Assembly: GCF_900115245.1 (NCBI RefSeq)
Contig: NZ_FOVT01000021.1
Coordinates: forward strand, 1 to 64,000
Origin: Mesorhizobium sp. NFR06
GTDB taxonomy: Bacteria > Pseudomonadota > Alphaproteobacteria > Rhizobiales > Rhizobiaceae
DNA length: 64,000 nt
Direction of reading: 5' to 3'
This document shows positions 25,738 through 35,373 of the stretch, piece by piece (position 1 is the first letter of the stretch; the number at the start of each line of letters is the position of its first letter). A model generated the notes under the pieces. It saw only the letters and a list, made by a program, of their open reading frames with translations, did no database searches and was not told the origin of the DNA. A program made the position numbers and the translations under genes.

Positions 25738-28545
25738 ATGACCGCAGCACCTATTCCTTTCTCGGCCCGCCATATCGGCCCCGGCGTCAGCGATGTCAGG
25801 GCAATGCTCGCCACTATTGGCGTCCCATCCGTCGAAACGCTGATCAGCCAGGCCGTGCCGAGATCGATCCGCCTCGACCAGCCGCTCAACCTGCCCGCTC
25901 CGGCGAGCGAAGCCGAAGCACTGGCCGAGTTGTCGGCGATCATGGCCAAGAACACGGTGCTGAAGAGCTTCATCGGCGCCGGCTATCACGGCGTCTTCGT
26001 GCCGCCGGTCATCCAGCGCAACCTGTTCGAGAATCCGGCCTGGTACACGGCCTATACGCCATACCAGGCCGAGATCAGCCAGGGCCGGCTTGAGATGCTG
26101 TTCAACTTCCAGACTTTGGTCGCCGAGCTCACCGGCCTGCCCGTGGCGTCGGCCTCGCTGCTCGATGAAGCCACAGCCGTAGCGGAGGCCGTCGGCATTG
26201 CGCTGCGCCACCACCGCGACAAGCGCACCAAGGTAGCGCTTGCCGGCACGCCGCATCCGCAGACGCTGGACGTGGTGCGCACCCGCGCCGAACCGCTCGG
26301 CATCGAGGTCGACGGCGAGACCATCGACGACAACACCGCCGCCCTGCTCGTCTCCTGGCCGGACACTTTCGGCGTCTACGGCGACCACAAGGCGGCGATC
26401 GAGAAGGCTCGCGCCACCGGCGCGCTGGTCGTCTTCATCGCCGACCCGCTGGGGCTGACCCTGACGGACGCGCCCGCAAAGCTTGGCGCCGACATCGCCG
26501 TCGGCCCGATGCAGCGCTTCGGCGTACCGATGGGTTTTGGCGGTCCGCACGCCGCCTATTGCGCCGTGTCCGACCAGCTGACCCGTCTGATGCCCGGCCG
26601 CCTCGTCGGCCAGTCGACCGATACCAGGGGCCGCCCCGGCTATCGGCTGGCGCTGCAGACGCGCGAGCAGCACATCCGCCGCGACAAGGCCACCTCCAAC
26701 ATCTGCACGGCGCAGGCGCTGCTTGCCAACATGGCGACCGCCTATGCGATCTGGCATGGCCCCGCCGGCCTGCAGGCGATTGCCGGCCATATCCACGGCC
26801 TCGCCGGCCGCCTCGCGTCCGGTCTCGAGGCCGCCGGCGTTTCCGTGCTTGGCGCGAGCCGCTTCGATACGGTGACAGCCGAGGTGAAGGGCAAGGCCGC
26901 TTCGATCGCGCAGGCTGCCGAAAAGACCGGCCGGCTGCTGCGCGTCATCGATGCCGACCGCGTCAGCATCGCCTTCGACGAGACGTCCACGCAAGCCGAT
27001 CTCGAAGCGATCGCCGGCCTCTTCGGCGCCAAGCCGGGCGCCGAAGCCGGTTCGATGCCCGGCAAACCGCGCGGCAAGGAATTCTTGACCCAGCCGGTCT
27101 TCCACGAGAACCGTTCCGAGACCGAGATGATGCGCTTCCTGCGCCGCTTGGCCGACAAGGACCTGGCGCTCGACCGCACCATGATCCCGCTCGGATCCTG
27201 CACCATGAAGCTCAATGCCGCCGCCGAGATGATGCCGGTGAGCTGGCCGAGCGTCGGCAACATGCATCCCTTCGCGCCGGCCGGCCATTCGCAGGGCTAC
27301 CGCAAGATGGCCGGTGACCTGGAGGCCTGGCTGGCGGAAATCACCGGGTTCGACGCCGTCAGCTTGCAGCCCAACGCCGGCAGCCAGGGCGAATATGCCG
27401 GCCTGCTCGCGATCCGCGCCTATCACCGCGCCCGCGGCGAAGGCCATCGCACCGTTTGTCTGATCCCTTCCTCCGCGCATGGCACCAATCCCGCGAGTGC
27501 CGCGATGGCCGGCATGAGCGTCGTCGTCGTGCGCTGCCTGGACGACGGCAATATCGACATGGACGATCTGCGCGCCAAGGCCAACGAGCATTCCAAGAAC
27601 CTCGCGGCGTTGATGTTCACCTATCCCTCGACGCATGGCGTCTATGAGGAAGGCGCGCGCCATCTGTGCGCGCTGATCCACGAGCATGGCGGCCAGGTCT
27701 ATTTCGACGGCGCCAACCTCAACGCGCTGGTCGGCCTCGCCCGTCCCGGTGATATCGGCGCCGACGTCTGCCACATGAACCTGCACAAGACGTTCTGCAT
27801 CCCTCATGGCGGCGGCGGTCCGGGCGTCGGCCCGATCGGCGTCAGGGCGCACCTGAAGCCCTACCTGCCGGGTCACGTCACGGAAGGCTCGGTGCATGCC
27901 GTGTCGGCCGCACCTTTCGGCAGCGCTTCCATCCTGCCGATCACCTGGATGTATATCCGAATGATGGGCGGCTCCGGCCTGAAGCAGGCGACCGAGACGG
28001 CAATCGTTTCGGCCAACTATGTGGCGACGCGGCTCGCGCCGCATTTCCCGCTCCTCTACAAGGGCAGGAGCGACCGTATCGCCCATGAATGCATCCTCGA
28101 CACCCGCGTGCTCAAGGAAAGCGCCGGCATCAGCGTCGACGATATCGCCAAGCGCCTGATCGACTACGGCTTCCATGCGCCGACCATGTCGTTCCCCGTG
28201 GCCGGCACGCTGATGGTCGAGCCGACCGAATCCGAGCCCAAGCGCGAGCTCGACCGCTTCTGCGAGGCAATGATCGCCATCGCCGGCGAGGCGGCGAAAG
28301 TGGCGAAGGGCGAATGGCCGTCAAACGACAACCCGCTGGTCAACGCCCCGCACACCGCGGCCGAAACGCTGGCAGGCGCATGGACCCATCCGTATTCGCG
28401 GCTGGAGGCGGCCTATCCGGCGGGCGATGCCGATCTGGCGGCAAAATACTGGCCGCCGGTCTCGCGCATCGACAATGTCGCGGGCGACCGCAACCTGGTC
28501 TGCTCGTGCCCGCCGCTGTCGGCATATCTCGGCGCCGCAGAATAG
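25738..28545 (+). CDS. gcvP: Glycine dehydrogenase (decarboxylating), P protein
   Basis: At 935 residues this is the single-chain P protein with both halves fused, unlike the split gcvPA/gcvPB of some bacteria. The N-terminal half carries TAYTPYQAEISQGRLEMLFN. The C-terminal half holds the PLP lysine in NLHKTFCIPHGGGGPGVGP and the upstream GANLNALVG. It decarboxylates glycine and loads the aminomethyl group on GcvH. The ATG follows GGAA at 25734. It converges on a diguanylate cyclase gene 15 bp away. Confidence 0.97.
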   Translation: MTAAPIPFSARHIGPGVSDVRAMLATIGVPSVETLISQAVPRSIRLDQPLNLPAPASEAEALAELSAIMAKNTVLKSFIGAGYHGVFVPPVIQRNLFENPAWYTAYTPYQAEISQGRLEMLFNFQTLVAELTGLPVASASLLDEATAVAEAVGIALRHHRDKRTKVALAGTPHPQTLDVVRTRAEPLGIEVDGETIDDNTAALLVSWPDTFGVYGDHKAAIEKARATGALVVFIADPLGLTLTDAPAKLGADIAVGPMQRFGVPMGFGGPHAAYCAVSDQLTRLMPGRLVGQSTDTRGRPGYRLALQTREQHIRRDKATSNICTAQALLANMATAYAIWHGPAGLQAIAGHIHGLAGRLASGLEAAGVSVLGASRFDTVTAEVKGKAASIAQAAEKTGRLLRVIDADRVSIAFDETSTQADLEAIAGLFGAKPGAEAGSMPGKPRGKEFLTQPVFHENRSETEMMRFLRRLADKDLALDRTMIPLGSCTMKLNAAAEMMPVSWPSVGNMHPFAPAGHSQGYRKMAGDLEAWLAEITGFDAVSLQPNAGSQGEYAGLLAIRAYHRARGEGHRTVCLIPSSAHGTNPASAAMAGMSVVVVRCLDDGNIDMDDLRAKANEHSKNLAALMFTYPSTHGVYEEGARHLCALIHEHGGQVYFDGANLNALVGLARPGDIGADVCHMNLHKTFCIPHGGGGPGVGPIGVRAHLKPYLPGHVTEGSVHAVSAAPFGSASILPITWMYIRMMGGSGLKQATETAIVSANYVATRLAPHFPLLYKGRSDRIAHECILDTRVLKESAGISVDDIAKRLIDYGFHAPTMSFPVAGTLMVEPTESEPKRELDRFCEAMIAIAGEAAKVAKGEWPSNDNPLVNAPHTAAETLAGAWTHPYSRLEAAYPAGDADLAAKYWPPVSRIDNVAGDRNLVCSCPPLSAYLGAAE

Positions 28546-28560
28546 AAGCCGAGAGCTCGT

Positions 28561-29733
28561 TCAGGCGGATTTCAGGGTCGGCCCGGCATCGGGCTGGCCG
28601 GTCCTGTCATGCGCGATGACGCGGTTGCGTCCCGCGCGCTTGGCCGCGTAAAGTGCCGCGTCTGCTTGCGCCAGCACCTCGTCGAGGGGGCGGCCCGCGG
28701 CCGAGCCGAACCCCATGCCGCCGCTGACGCTGCTGCGCAGCGGGCCACGATGGGTCGGAACGACCTCGGTACCAAAAGCGACGCCGATCCGGCTTGCCAT
28801 GTCATGCGCCTTTTCCGGCGTCACGCGCGACATGACGAGGGCGAATTCCTCGCCGCCGAGCCGGAACGCGTCGACACCCGTCCTGCCGTACTTCTTGATC
28901 ACCGCCGCGAAGCGGCAAAGAACCCGATCGCCGACCGGATGGCCGAAGACGTCGTTGGTCATTTTGAAATGATCGAGATCGAACATCGCTATCGCCATGA
29001 ACGGACCGAAGCTGCGGGCGCCGTACAGCTCGTTGAGCGCTCTGCGGTTCATCAGGCCGGTCAACGGATCGGTCATCGTCTCGGCCTTGAGCTCGATCTG
29101 TGCCTGCAGATGATGCAGCGAAAGCGTCAGCGCGCCGAGACCGGTCATGCAGGCGACCGCGACGACGGAGTTCACCCGTTCCGCCCAGTTGTCGGGCGCG
29201 GCGCCAAGCACCCATTGCCCCTCGACGAGCAGCACCAGGCCACATAGCGCGAAGGACAGACCGCAGGCACCGCTGAGGAACGAAACGACGAGCAGGATCC
29301 GGCGGTCGTGATCGCCTTTTATCCAGAACATCGTTCCGATCGCCGAGAGCAGCGCCGTCACCGTCGCGTAGGTGATCTGGAAGCCGATGCCGTCGAAGCC
29401 GAGATAGGTGACGATCGCACAGGCAGCCATCGCCGCCAGTGTCGGCAGGATGGCGCGGCGGTAGTCGCGAAAACCGAGATACTGCATCGCCGACAGGCAG
29501 ATGACCAGGAAACCCACGGTGAGCAGCGCAAGCACGACCTGGCAAAGCCCTGGGCTGGCATCCCTGGAATAACGCCAGAATGCGACGACGTGGGCGACGA
29601 GCACCAGGATGCCGCAGGCGACGGTCAGCACGAAACGTGCCCGGGGCGCAGTGAGCCAGATCGCAAACATCGAGATGCTGAGGCATGTGCCCGACAGCGC
29701 GGCAGCGAGCAGGAGCGAACTGAAATCCAACAT
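28561..29733 (-). CDS. Membrane diguanylate cyclase (GGDEF)
   Basis: A 390-residue protein. The first 200 residues hold about six hydrophobic segments (such as LLLAAALSGTCLSISMFAIWL and FVLTVACGILVLVAHVVAFW) forming a probable sensor. The GGDEF domain starts at TDPLTGLMNRRALNEL, with the signature RLGGEEF. In the I-site position the arginine (GRTGV) is present but the aspartate is replaced by valine, so product inhibition is probably lost. The protein should make c-di-GMP. There is no operon partner; it converges on gcvP. Confidence 0.9.
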   Translation of the reverse strand: MLDFSSLLLAAALSGTCLSISMFAIWLTAPRARFVLTVACGILVLVAHVVAFWRYSRDASPGLCQVVLALLTVGFLVICLSAMQYLGFRDYRRAILPTLAAMAACAIVTYLGFDGIGFQITYATVTALLSAIGTMFWIKGDHDRRILLVVSFLSGACGLSFALCGLVLLVEGQWVLGAAPDNWAERVNSVVAVACMTGLGALTLSLHHLQAQIELKAETMTDPLTGLMNRRALNELYGARSFGPFMAIAMFDLDHFKMTNDVFGHPVGDRVLCRFAAVIKKYGRTGVDAFRLGGEEFALVMSRVTPEKAHDMASRIGVAFGTEVVPTHRGPLRSSVSGGMGFGSAAGRPLDEVLAQADAALYAAKRAGRNRVIAHDRTGQPDAGPTLKSA

Positions 29734-29907
29734 CCGTGAAGAACTGCCTTAACGAGTGCCCGTCACCCCTCAATGTAGGCTGGCGGCGGCCGGCGCAAAC
29801 CGTTTTCGGCGGGTGCCCGGAGCTACCTCGACACAGGGTTTACAAAGCGTCGACATGTGAGGCGAAATGTCATGATTATACACGGAATACGGGAACACAG
29901 GAAAGGA

Positions 29908-30381
29908 TCAGCCCTTGTCGAGCAGCGCCAGATTGGCGTCGACCACCGTCTGATCGGCCATGCCGGCCTTGGCCTCGAGCAGCAGTGCGCGTGCCTTCTT
30001 CTTGTTGCCGCGCAGAAGCTGCGAATAGCCCATGTTGTTGACAATCTGCGGCTTGCGCCCGGCGACTTTCAGCAGCTGCGCATAGGCGCGGTCGGCGAAG
30101 TCGAAACGGCCGAGCTCGTCATAGGATGCAGCAAGCCCCATCCAGGCTTCGGCATTGTCGGATTTGAGTTCGACCGCCTTGCGAAAATGCTGTTCGGCAA
30201 GGCCGAAATTCGCCTCGCGAAACTGCGCCTTGCCCTCGACGAGGTCGTTGGCGCTGACATCCTTGGCGACGGGCTGGATCGCGGTGGTCTTGGTCGTGTC
30301 GACGTTTGCGTTCGTCGTGCAGCCGGTGATCATCAAGGCTGCCGCCAACGCCGCCGCTGCCCTGGGAAGTCTCTGACGCAT
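29908..30381 (-). CDS. tadD: TadD-like TPR lipoprotein
   Basis: A 157-residue protein with a lipobox signal ending MITGC (C21), then tetratricopeptide repeats: DLVEGKAQFREANFGLAEQHF, AEAWMGLAASYDELGRFDFA and PQIVNNMGYSQLLRGNKKKA. TadD is the outer-membrane pilotin-like TPR lipoprotein of Tad pilus systems. It lies 132 bp beyond tadC on the same strand. The gap holds no other gene, so it could be a separate transcript. TPR lipoproteins are found elsewhere too, so the name rests partly on context. Confidence 0.85.
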   Translation of the reverse strand: MRQRLPRAAAALAAALMITGCTTNANVDTTKTTAIQPVAKDVSANDLVEGKAQFREANFGLAEQHFRKAVELKSDNAEAWMGLAASYDELGRFDFADRAYAQLLKVAGRKPQIVNNMGYSQLLRGNKKKARALLLEAKAGMADQTVVDANLALLDKG

Positions 30382-30513
30382 GCCCCTGCCCCATCGCCCG
30401 ATTTGCCGGGTCGTTCTTCAGGAAAAGACTATACAGCGGAGCGATTAAGCTTCGGTGCTGAAATGCAGCTAAATTTTGGTTGCGCGCCAACAATGCGTTA
30501 ACCAGTGCGGACG

Positions 30514-31479
30514 TCAGGGGTGAGCGGTCAGCTTCACGATGATCGGAATGATGGCGATCATCAGCACCACCGGCAGGATGCAGACCGTCACCGGAACCGA
30601 CATCTTGGCCGGCAGGGCATGCGCCTTCTCTTCGGCCAGCGACATGCGCTTGTGGCGCATTTCGTCGGAGAAGACGCGCAGCGAGCCCGACAGGCTGGTG
30701 CCGAGTTCCTTGGATTGTTGCAGGAGCGTCGCGAAAGAACGTACTTCATCGAGACTGAGGCGGTCGGCGAGCGCCTTCAGCGCATCGTCGAGGCTGCGGC
30801 CGGCGCGCAGTTCCAGGGAGACCAGCATGAGGTTCTGGCTGAGCGACGGATAGGTCCGCGCAAGCTCCTTGGAAACGCGCTCGATGCCGGCCTCCATGCT
30901 CATGCCGGCATCGGAGCAGACGATCATCAGGTCCATGAAATCGGGAAAGCCGTTGCGGTATTCGCGCATCTTTTCCCGCACCTTCTGCGTCAGCACCAGG
31001 CCGGGCAGAAAATAGCCGCCGGCGCCCGACAGAATGATGAAGGTCCAGCGGCTGGTCATGGTCGACTCGGCGCTGGCCGCCCAATGATTGACCAGGAACG
31101 CGGCAATTGCCGCGCCGATCAGCGCGCAAAAACGGATCAGGAAGAACGTGCCGACGGCGCGCGGCTCCATATAGCCGGCCTGGATGAGTTTCATGCGCAG
31201 CCGGGCGACATTTTCGGGATCGCTCTTGGCGTAGAACTCCTGCGCCCGTCGCACCGCCTTCTCGCGCACGGCATTCGTATTCTTTTTCGGCGCGGGCTCC
31301 GCCTGTTCGACCGGCTGCACCGCCTCGACCTTCAGCCGGCGCTTGACGTCGTTGCGATCGCCCTTGGCAAGCACCAGCGGCCAGGCCATCGCGCCGCCGC
31401 CCAGCGCCAGCAGCAACACGGCCACCGGCATCAGCGAAGTCGGCGCGAACGAGGCGAGGAAGCGGACGACGTCTTCCAT
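30514..31479 (-). CDS. tadC: Tad pilus inner-membrane platform protein TadC
   Basis: A 321-residue protein of the type II/IV secretion F domain family, with hydrophobic segments near the start (PTSLMPVAVLLLALGGGAMAW), middle (FFLIRFCALIGAAIAAFL) and end (VPVTVCILPVVLMIAIIPIIV), and the conserved LMIVCSDAGMSMEAGIERVS. TadC pairs with TadB to form the membrane platform that assembles Flp pilins. The ATG at 31479 lies one base beyond the tadB stop. Earlier in-frame codons fall inside tadB and look unlike a protein start. Confidence 0.93.
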   Translation of the reverse strand: MEDVVRFLASFAPTSLMPVAVLLLALGGGAMAWPLVLAKGDRNDVKRRLKVEAVQPVEQAEPAPKKNTNAVREKAVRRAQEFYAKSDPENVARLRMKLIQAGYMEPRAVGTFFLIRFCALIGAAIAAFLVNHWAASAESTMTSRWTFIILSGAGGYFLPGLVLTQKVREKMREYRNGFPDFMDLMIVCSDAGMSMEAGIERVSKELARTYPSLSQNLMLVSLELRAGRSLDDALKALADRLSLDEVRSFATLLQQSKELGTSLSGSLRVFSDEMRHKRMSLAEEKAHALPAKMSVPVTVCILPVVLMIAIIPIIVKLTAHP

Positions 31480-31480
31480 C

Positions 31481-32446
31481 TCAGAACCTGAAATTCGACA
31501 TCTTGAACATGATGGCGTTGCCGAGCAGCAGCCAGATGATGGAGCCGCCCAGCATGTACCAGGTCTTCGGCACGCCCCAGACATCTTGGTAAAACTGCGG
31601 CATCAGCACCATGATGGCTGTGAAAAGCAGCGCCGGCACCGCGGTCAGGATGTAAGCCGACATGCGCCCTTCCGTCGAAATGGCGCGTATCTTGCGGCGC
31701 AGCTTGCCGCGATCGCGGATGGTCGCGGACAGACCGTCGAGGATCTCGCGCAGATTGCCGCCCGAACTGCTCTGGATCGACACCGCCGTGACGAACAGCG
31801 GCAGGTCCTCATGTCCCACCCGGTCGAACAGGTTGTTCAGCGCCGAGACCAGGTCCGAGCCGTAGGTTACCTCGTCGGCGACGACCCCGAACTCGGTGCC
31901 GATCGGATCGGCCATTTCGCGCGCCACCATGGCGACCGCCACCGGCACCGGATGGCCGGCCTTCAGGCCGCGCGTGATCAGCTCCAGTGCCTCGGGCAGT
32001 TGCATCCCGAACCGTTTGTGCCGGCGCTTGCGCATCGAGCGCATTGCCATCACCGGCAGCACTGGCAACAACACGAGAAGCAGGATGAGCCCGAACAACA
32101 GTGGCAAGCCCTTCCAGGTCGCCACAAGCGCCAGTGCAGCGGCAGCACCCGATGTGATCATCAGGAACTTCGGCAGCGGGGTGGTCATGCCGGACTGCGT
32201 GCGCAGGGCGCGGAAGCGGTCGAGGGAAAAGATGGAGCTGCCGCCGTCGATCCCGCGCTCCTTGCGCAACTGGATCAGCACCTGCTCCTGGCTGATCTTG
32301 TTCTCCGCGAGCTTCATGCGGCGGTTGATCGCCGTGCGCTTGTCGCTGCGCCCGGCATAGAGCAGGTAGCAACCCTCGGCGATCATGATGCCGGTGAGCG
32401 CCGCCGCCGCATACACCGCGTAGATCGGGCCGAAACCGTCCAGCAC
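31481..32446 (-). CDS. tadB: Tad pilus inner-membrane platform protein TadB
   Basis: A 321-residue F-domain protein with membrane segments YAVYAAAALTGIMIAEGCYL, LLFGLILLLVLLPVLPVM and, near the end, SAYILTAVPALLFTAIMVLM and GGSIIWLLLGNAIMF. The motif FGMQLPEALELITRGLKAGHPVPVA is typical of TadB. It interacts with the CpaF ATPase from the membrane side. It starts four bases after the cpaF stop and abuts tadC, all on the minus strand in one operon. Confidence 0.93.
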   Translation of the reverse strand: MLDGFGPIYAVYAAAALTGIMIAEGCYLLYAGRSDKRTAINRRMKLAENKISQEQVLIQLRKERGIDGGSSIFSLDRFRALRTQSGMTTPLPKFLMITSGAAAALALVATWKGLPLLFGLILLLVLLPVLPVMAMRSMRKRRHKRFGMQLPEALELITRGLKAGHPVPVAVAMVAREMADPIGTEFGVVADEVTYGSDLVSALNNLFDRVGHEDLPLFVTAVSIQSSSGGNLREILDGLSATIRDRGKLRRKIRAISTEGRMSAYILTAVPALLFTAIMVLMPQFYQDVWGVPKTWYMLGGSIIWLLLGNAIMFKMSNFRF

Positions 32447-32450
32447 CGGC

Positions 32451-33872
32451 CTACTCCTGCGGCCGGCCGGGTTCGAAGTATTTTCCCGGGAATTCGATGC
32501 CCATGTTGCGCAGGTCCTCCAGGAAGCGCGGGCGGATGCCGGTCGCCTCGAAGTGACCGAGGATCCTGCCGTCCGCCTCCATGCCGGTGCGCACGAAGCG
32601 GAAGATCTCCTGCATCTGGATGACGTCGCCTTCCATGCCGGTCACCTCGGCGACGCTGGTCACCTTGCGCTTGCCGTCGGAAAGGCGCGTCAGCTGGACG
32701 ATGATGTCGATGGCGCTCGAGATTTGGCTGCGGATCGACTGCACGGTCATCGGCATGCCGGTCATGCCGAGCATCTGTTCCAGACGCGAGATGGCGTCGC
32801 GCGGCGTGTTGGCGTGAATGGTCGCCATCGAGCCTTCATGGCCGGTGTTCATCGCCTGCAGCATGTCGAAGGCTTCCTCGCCGCGGCACTCGCCAAGGAT
32901 GACGCGGTCGGGACGCATGCGAAGCGCGTTCTTGACCAGGTCGCGCTGTTTCAATTCGCCGTGGCCTTCGATGTTGGCCGGACGCGTTTCCATGCGCGCG
33001 ACATGCGGCTGCTGCAATTGCAGCTCGGCCGCGTCCTCGATGGTGATCAGGCGTTCGTCTTCGGGAATGAAAGCCGACAAGGCGTTGAGCATCGTCGTCT
33101 TGCCGGTGCCGGTGCCGCCGGAGATGATCGTGGTCTTGCGGGCATGCACCGCCGCCGCCAGCACCTCGGCCATGTTCTGGGTGATGGCGCCGAATTCGAC
33201 CAGCTTGTGCAGGCCGAGCTTGTTCTTGGAGAATTTGCGGATCGACACCAGCGGCCCGTCGACACCGACTGGGCGGATGGCGGCGTTGAAGCGCGAACCA
33301 TCGAGCATGCGGGCATCGACCATCGGCTGCGATTCATCGACGCGCCGCCCGACCGCCGCGACGATTTTGTTAATGATTCGAAGAAGATGCGCCTCATCCT
33401 TGAAGGGGATATGGACTTGCTGCAGCTTGCCGCGCCTTTCGACGAAGCAGTTCTGGTGGCCGTTGATCAGGATATCGTTGATCTCGGGGTCCTTGAGCAG
33501 CGGCTCCAGCGGGCCCAGGCCGACCATTTCGTCGACGATGTCGTCGACCAGCGCGTCGAGCTCGGCGATGTTGATCGCCATCCGCTCCTCGCGCGTCTTT
33601 TCCGAGACGAATTCATACACCTGCCGGCGCATCTCGTCCTTCGGCAGCCGCTCCAGGGCCACGAGGTTTATCTCCTCGATCAGCATGCGATGGATACGCA
33701 CGCGCGCATCCAGCACCTTGTTGGCGCTTTTTGCGGGCGCGGCTTCGGACTTCGGCGGCGCAGGCTTGCGGATCGTCGGGATGACCACCGCATTGTGTGC
33801 GACGGGTGCGGGTTCCGACGCCCGCTGTGGCCGCACATCGCGGCTCTGCAGATTGGAAAAGCGGCTGGTCAT
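32451..33872 (-). CDS. cpaF: Tad pilus secretion ATPase CpaF/TadA
   Basis: A 473-residue secretion ATPase. The Walker A loop is ISGGTGTGKTTMLN and the Walker B region VILGECRGEEAFDMLQAMNTG, with Asp- and His-box features in between (TIEDAAELQLQQPHVARMETR). It powers extension and probably retraction of Flp pili. The first 75 residues, rich in Pro/Ala, are likely disordered. Its ATG overlaps the cpaE stop by four bases (ATGA). Confidence 0.95.
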   Translation of the reverse strand: MTSRFSNLQSRDVRPQRASEPAPVAHNAVVIPTIRKPAPPKSEAAPAKSANKVLDARVRIHRMLIEEINLVALERLPKDEMRRQVYEFVSEKTREERMAINIAELDALVDDIVDEMVGLGPLEPLLKDPEINDILINGHQNCFVERRGKLQQVHIPFKDEAHLLRIINKIVAAVGRRVDESQPMVDARMLDGSRFNAAIRPVGVDGPLVSIRKFSKNKLGLHKLVEFGAITQNMAEVLAAAVHARKTTIISGGTGTGKTTMLNALSAFIPEDERLITIEDAAELQLQQPHVARMETRPANIEGHGELKQRDLVKNALRMRPDRVILGECRGEEAFDMLQAMNTGHEGSMATIHANTPRDAISRLEQMLGMTGMPMTVQSIRSQISSAIDIIVQLTRLSDGKRKVTSVAEVTGMEGDVIQMQEIFRFVRTGMEADGRILGHFEATGIRPRFLEDLRNMGIEFPGKYFEPGRPQE

Positions 33873-35083
33873 CCTGCCTTCCTCTTAAGCAACCCCTTGC
33901 CCAGGCCGAACAGCGACTTCGACTTGGCCATGGTCTGGACGGCCTCCTCCGGCAGGATGATCTTCTTCAGGTCGTTGACGACATTGGCGTTGGGGTCGAT
34001 GGCGTGAAGCGGCACGCCGCGGTCGACGGCCTCGCGCACCAGCCGGTAGTTGTTGGAGATGCCGCCGACGAAATGCTCGCCGAGTATGTCCTGGACGTCG
34101 GCCTGCTTGATGCCGTTGTCGAACATCTTCTGCTCGAAGCGGTTGACGATGACGTTGGGCTTCACTTCCTTGCCGGCTGTCTCGTAGACGGCCTGGATGA
34201 GACGCTGCGTGTGGCGCAGGCAGGGCACCGTCATCTCGGCCACGATGTAGAGCTTGTTGGAACCCAGCAGCACCGTCTCGGTCCAGGGGAACCAGGTGCG
34301 CGGCAAATCGATGACGACATTGTCGAAATAGGCCGCCACGAGGTCGAGCATGCGCACCACGACGTCGGTCTTGAACGAGCGCATGTCCGAGGGGCGTGTC
34401 GGCGCGGCAAGCACGCACAGCCCGCTCGCATGCTTGGACAGCATCACATCGAGCAGTTGCCGATCCAGGCGCTCCGGCTGGTTCTCGATTTCGGTGATGT
34501 CGAAGCGCGGTTCCAGGTCGAGATATTCGGCGCAGGCGCCCTGCTGGAAGTTGAGGTCGACGACGCAGGTCGAGGCGCCGCGCGTCACCGAATGATGCAG
34601 CTGGAAGGCGGTCTGCAGGGCGAGCGTAGTGGTGCCGACGCCGCCGGCGGCCGGCATGAAGGTATAGATGTGCGATTCGGTGTTCTCTTCCCGCCCCGGC
34701 CCTTGCAGCGCGCGGATGACGGACCGCACGAGGTCGGCGGTGGTGATCGGCTTGACCAGGAAGTCGGCGACTTTCAGCTGCACCAGGATGCGCACTGCCG
34801 CCGCGTTGAATTCCTGGGTGACGACGACCACCGGAATGCTGCCTTCCAGCCGGCGCATGACGCGCTGCAGCGATTCGATCTCCTCGAGCTTCGCTGCATC
34901 CATGTCGACGATGACGGTGCCGAAATCCGCTTCGAGGACCTCGCCGCGCAGCTCGTTGACGCTCTTTTCCACCGTCAACAGCTCGATGACCTCGGAAGCC
35001 GCGAAAGCCGTCCGCGTGTCCTGCAAAAACGTCCTGTCCGTCGAAACCAACAGGATCTTCTTGGTCTTGGTGCCAGATGCCAT
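33869..35083 (-). CDS. cpaE: Tad pilus localisation ATPase CpaE/TadZ
   Basis: A 404-residue protein with an N-terminal receiver-like domain (KILLVSTDRTFLQDTRTAF) and a C-terminal ParA/MinD-like domain. The P-loop region is seen as FMPAAGGVGTTTLALQTAF, which lacks the usual lysine (GGVGTTTL in place of GGVGKTTL), so it is an atypical P-loop. TadZ/CpaE marks the pole for pilus assembly. Start 35083 (MASGTKTKKILLV) is preferred over an upstream frame rich in Arg and His. It overlaps cpaF by four bases. Confidence 0.93.
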   Translation of the reverse strand: MASGTKTKKILLVSTDRTFLQDTRTAFAASEVIELLTVEKSVNELRGEVLEADFGTVIVDMDAAKLEEIESLQRVMRRLEGSIPVVVVTQEFNAAAVRILVQLKVADFLVKPITTADLVRSVIRALQGPGREENTESHIYTFMPAAGGVGTTTLALQTAFQLHHSVTRGASTCVVDLNFQQGACAEYLDLEPRFDITEIENQPERLDRQLLDVMLSKHASGLCVLAAPTRPSDMRSFKTDVVVRMLDLVAAYFDNVVIDLPRTWFPWTETVLLGSNKLYIVAEMTVPCLRHTQRLIQAVYETAGKEVKPNVIVNRFEQKMFDNGIKQADVQDILGEHFVGGISNNYRLVREAVDRGVPLHAIDPNANVVNDLKKIILPEEAVQTMAKSKSLFGLGKGLLKRKAG

Positions 35084-35096
35084 CGTCGTCAGCCCA

Positions 35097-35369
35097 TCAG
35101 TCCGATGTCGTTGATGATGATGTCGGCGCCGGCCCGGAGCCGGCCTTCGCACCGACGACAGTGCTCTCGGAACCGGGACGTTGAGCCGGCACCAGCAGCC
35201 TGGTGTTCTGGACGCCGTACTTCCAGGGATCGACCATCTGCATGGCCGTGTTGGACGCCTGGGCGTTCCCGGCCCCCAGCGTCACCCCTTCAACGCGCAG
35301 ATAGTCATCACTGGTGCAACCGCTGACGAAACCGGCCAGGAGCAGAGCAATGCAAAGGCGGATGCGCAT
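35097..35369 (-). CDS. Small lipoprotein in the CpaD position of the Tad cluster
   Basis: A 90-residue protein with a lipobox signal peptide ending FVSGC (C18). The mature part has the segment NTAMQMVDPWKYGVQNTRLL and a Ser/Thr/Gly tail. The classic CpaD is about 220 residues with a peptidoglycan-associated region; this product is far shorter, so it is not a normal CpaD. It lies between cpaC and cpaE on the same strand, four bases from cpaC. It may be a reduced CpaD analogue (inference). Confidence 0.8.
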   Translation of the reverse strand: MRIRLCIALLLAGFVSGCTSDDYLRVEGVTLGAGNAQASNTAMQMVDPWKYGVQNTRLLVPAQRPGSESTVVGAKAGSGPAPTSSSTTSD

Positions 35370-35373
35370 GGCT

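Noticed and set aside
25723..28176. An 817-codon open frame opposite gcvP
   Set aside because: Its translation is rich in Gly, Arg and Asp without domain structure, and it lies fully opposite a well-supported gene. High GC content opens such antisense frames.
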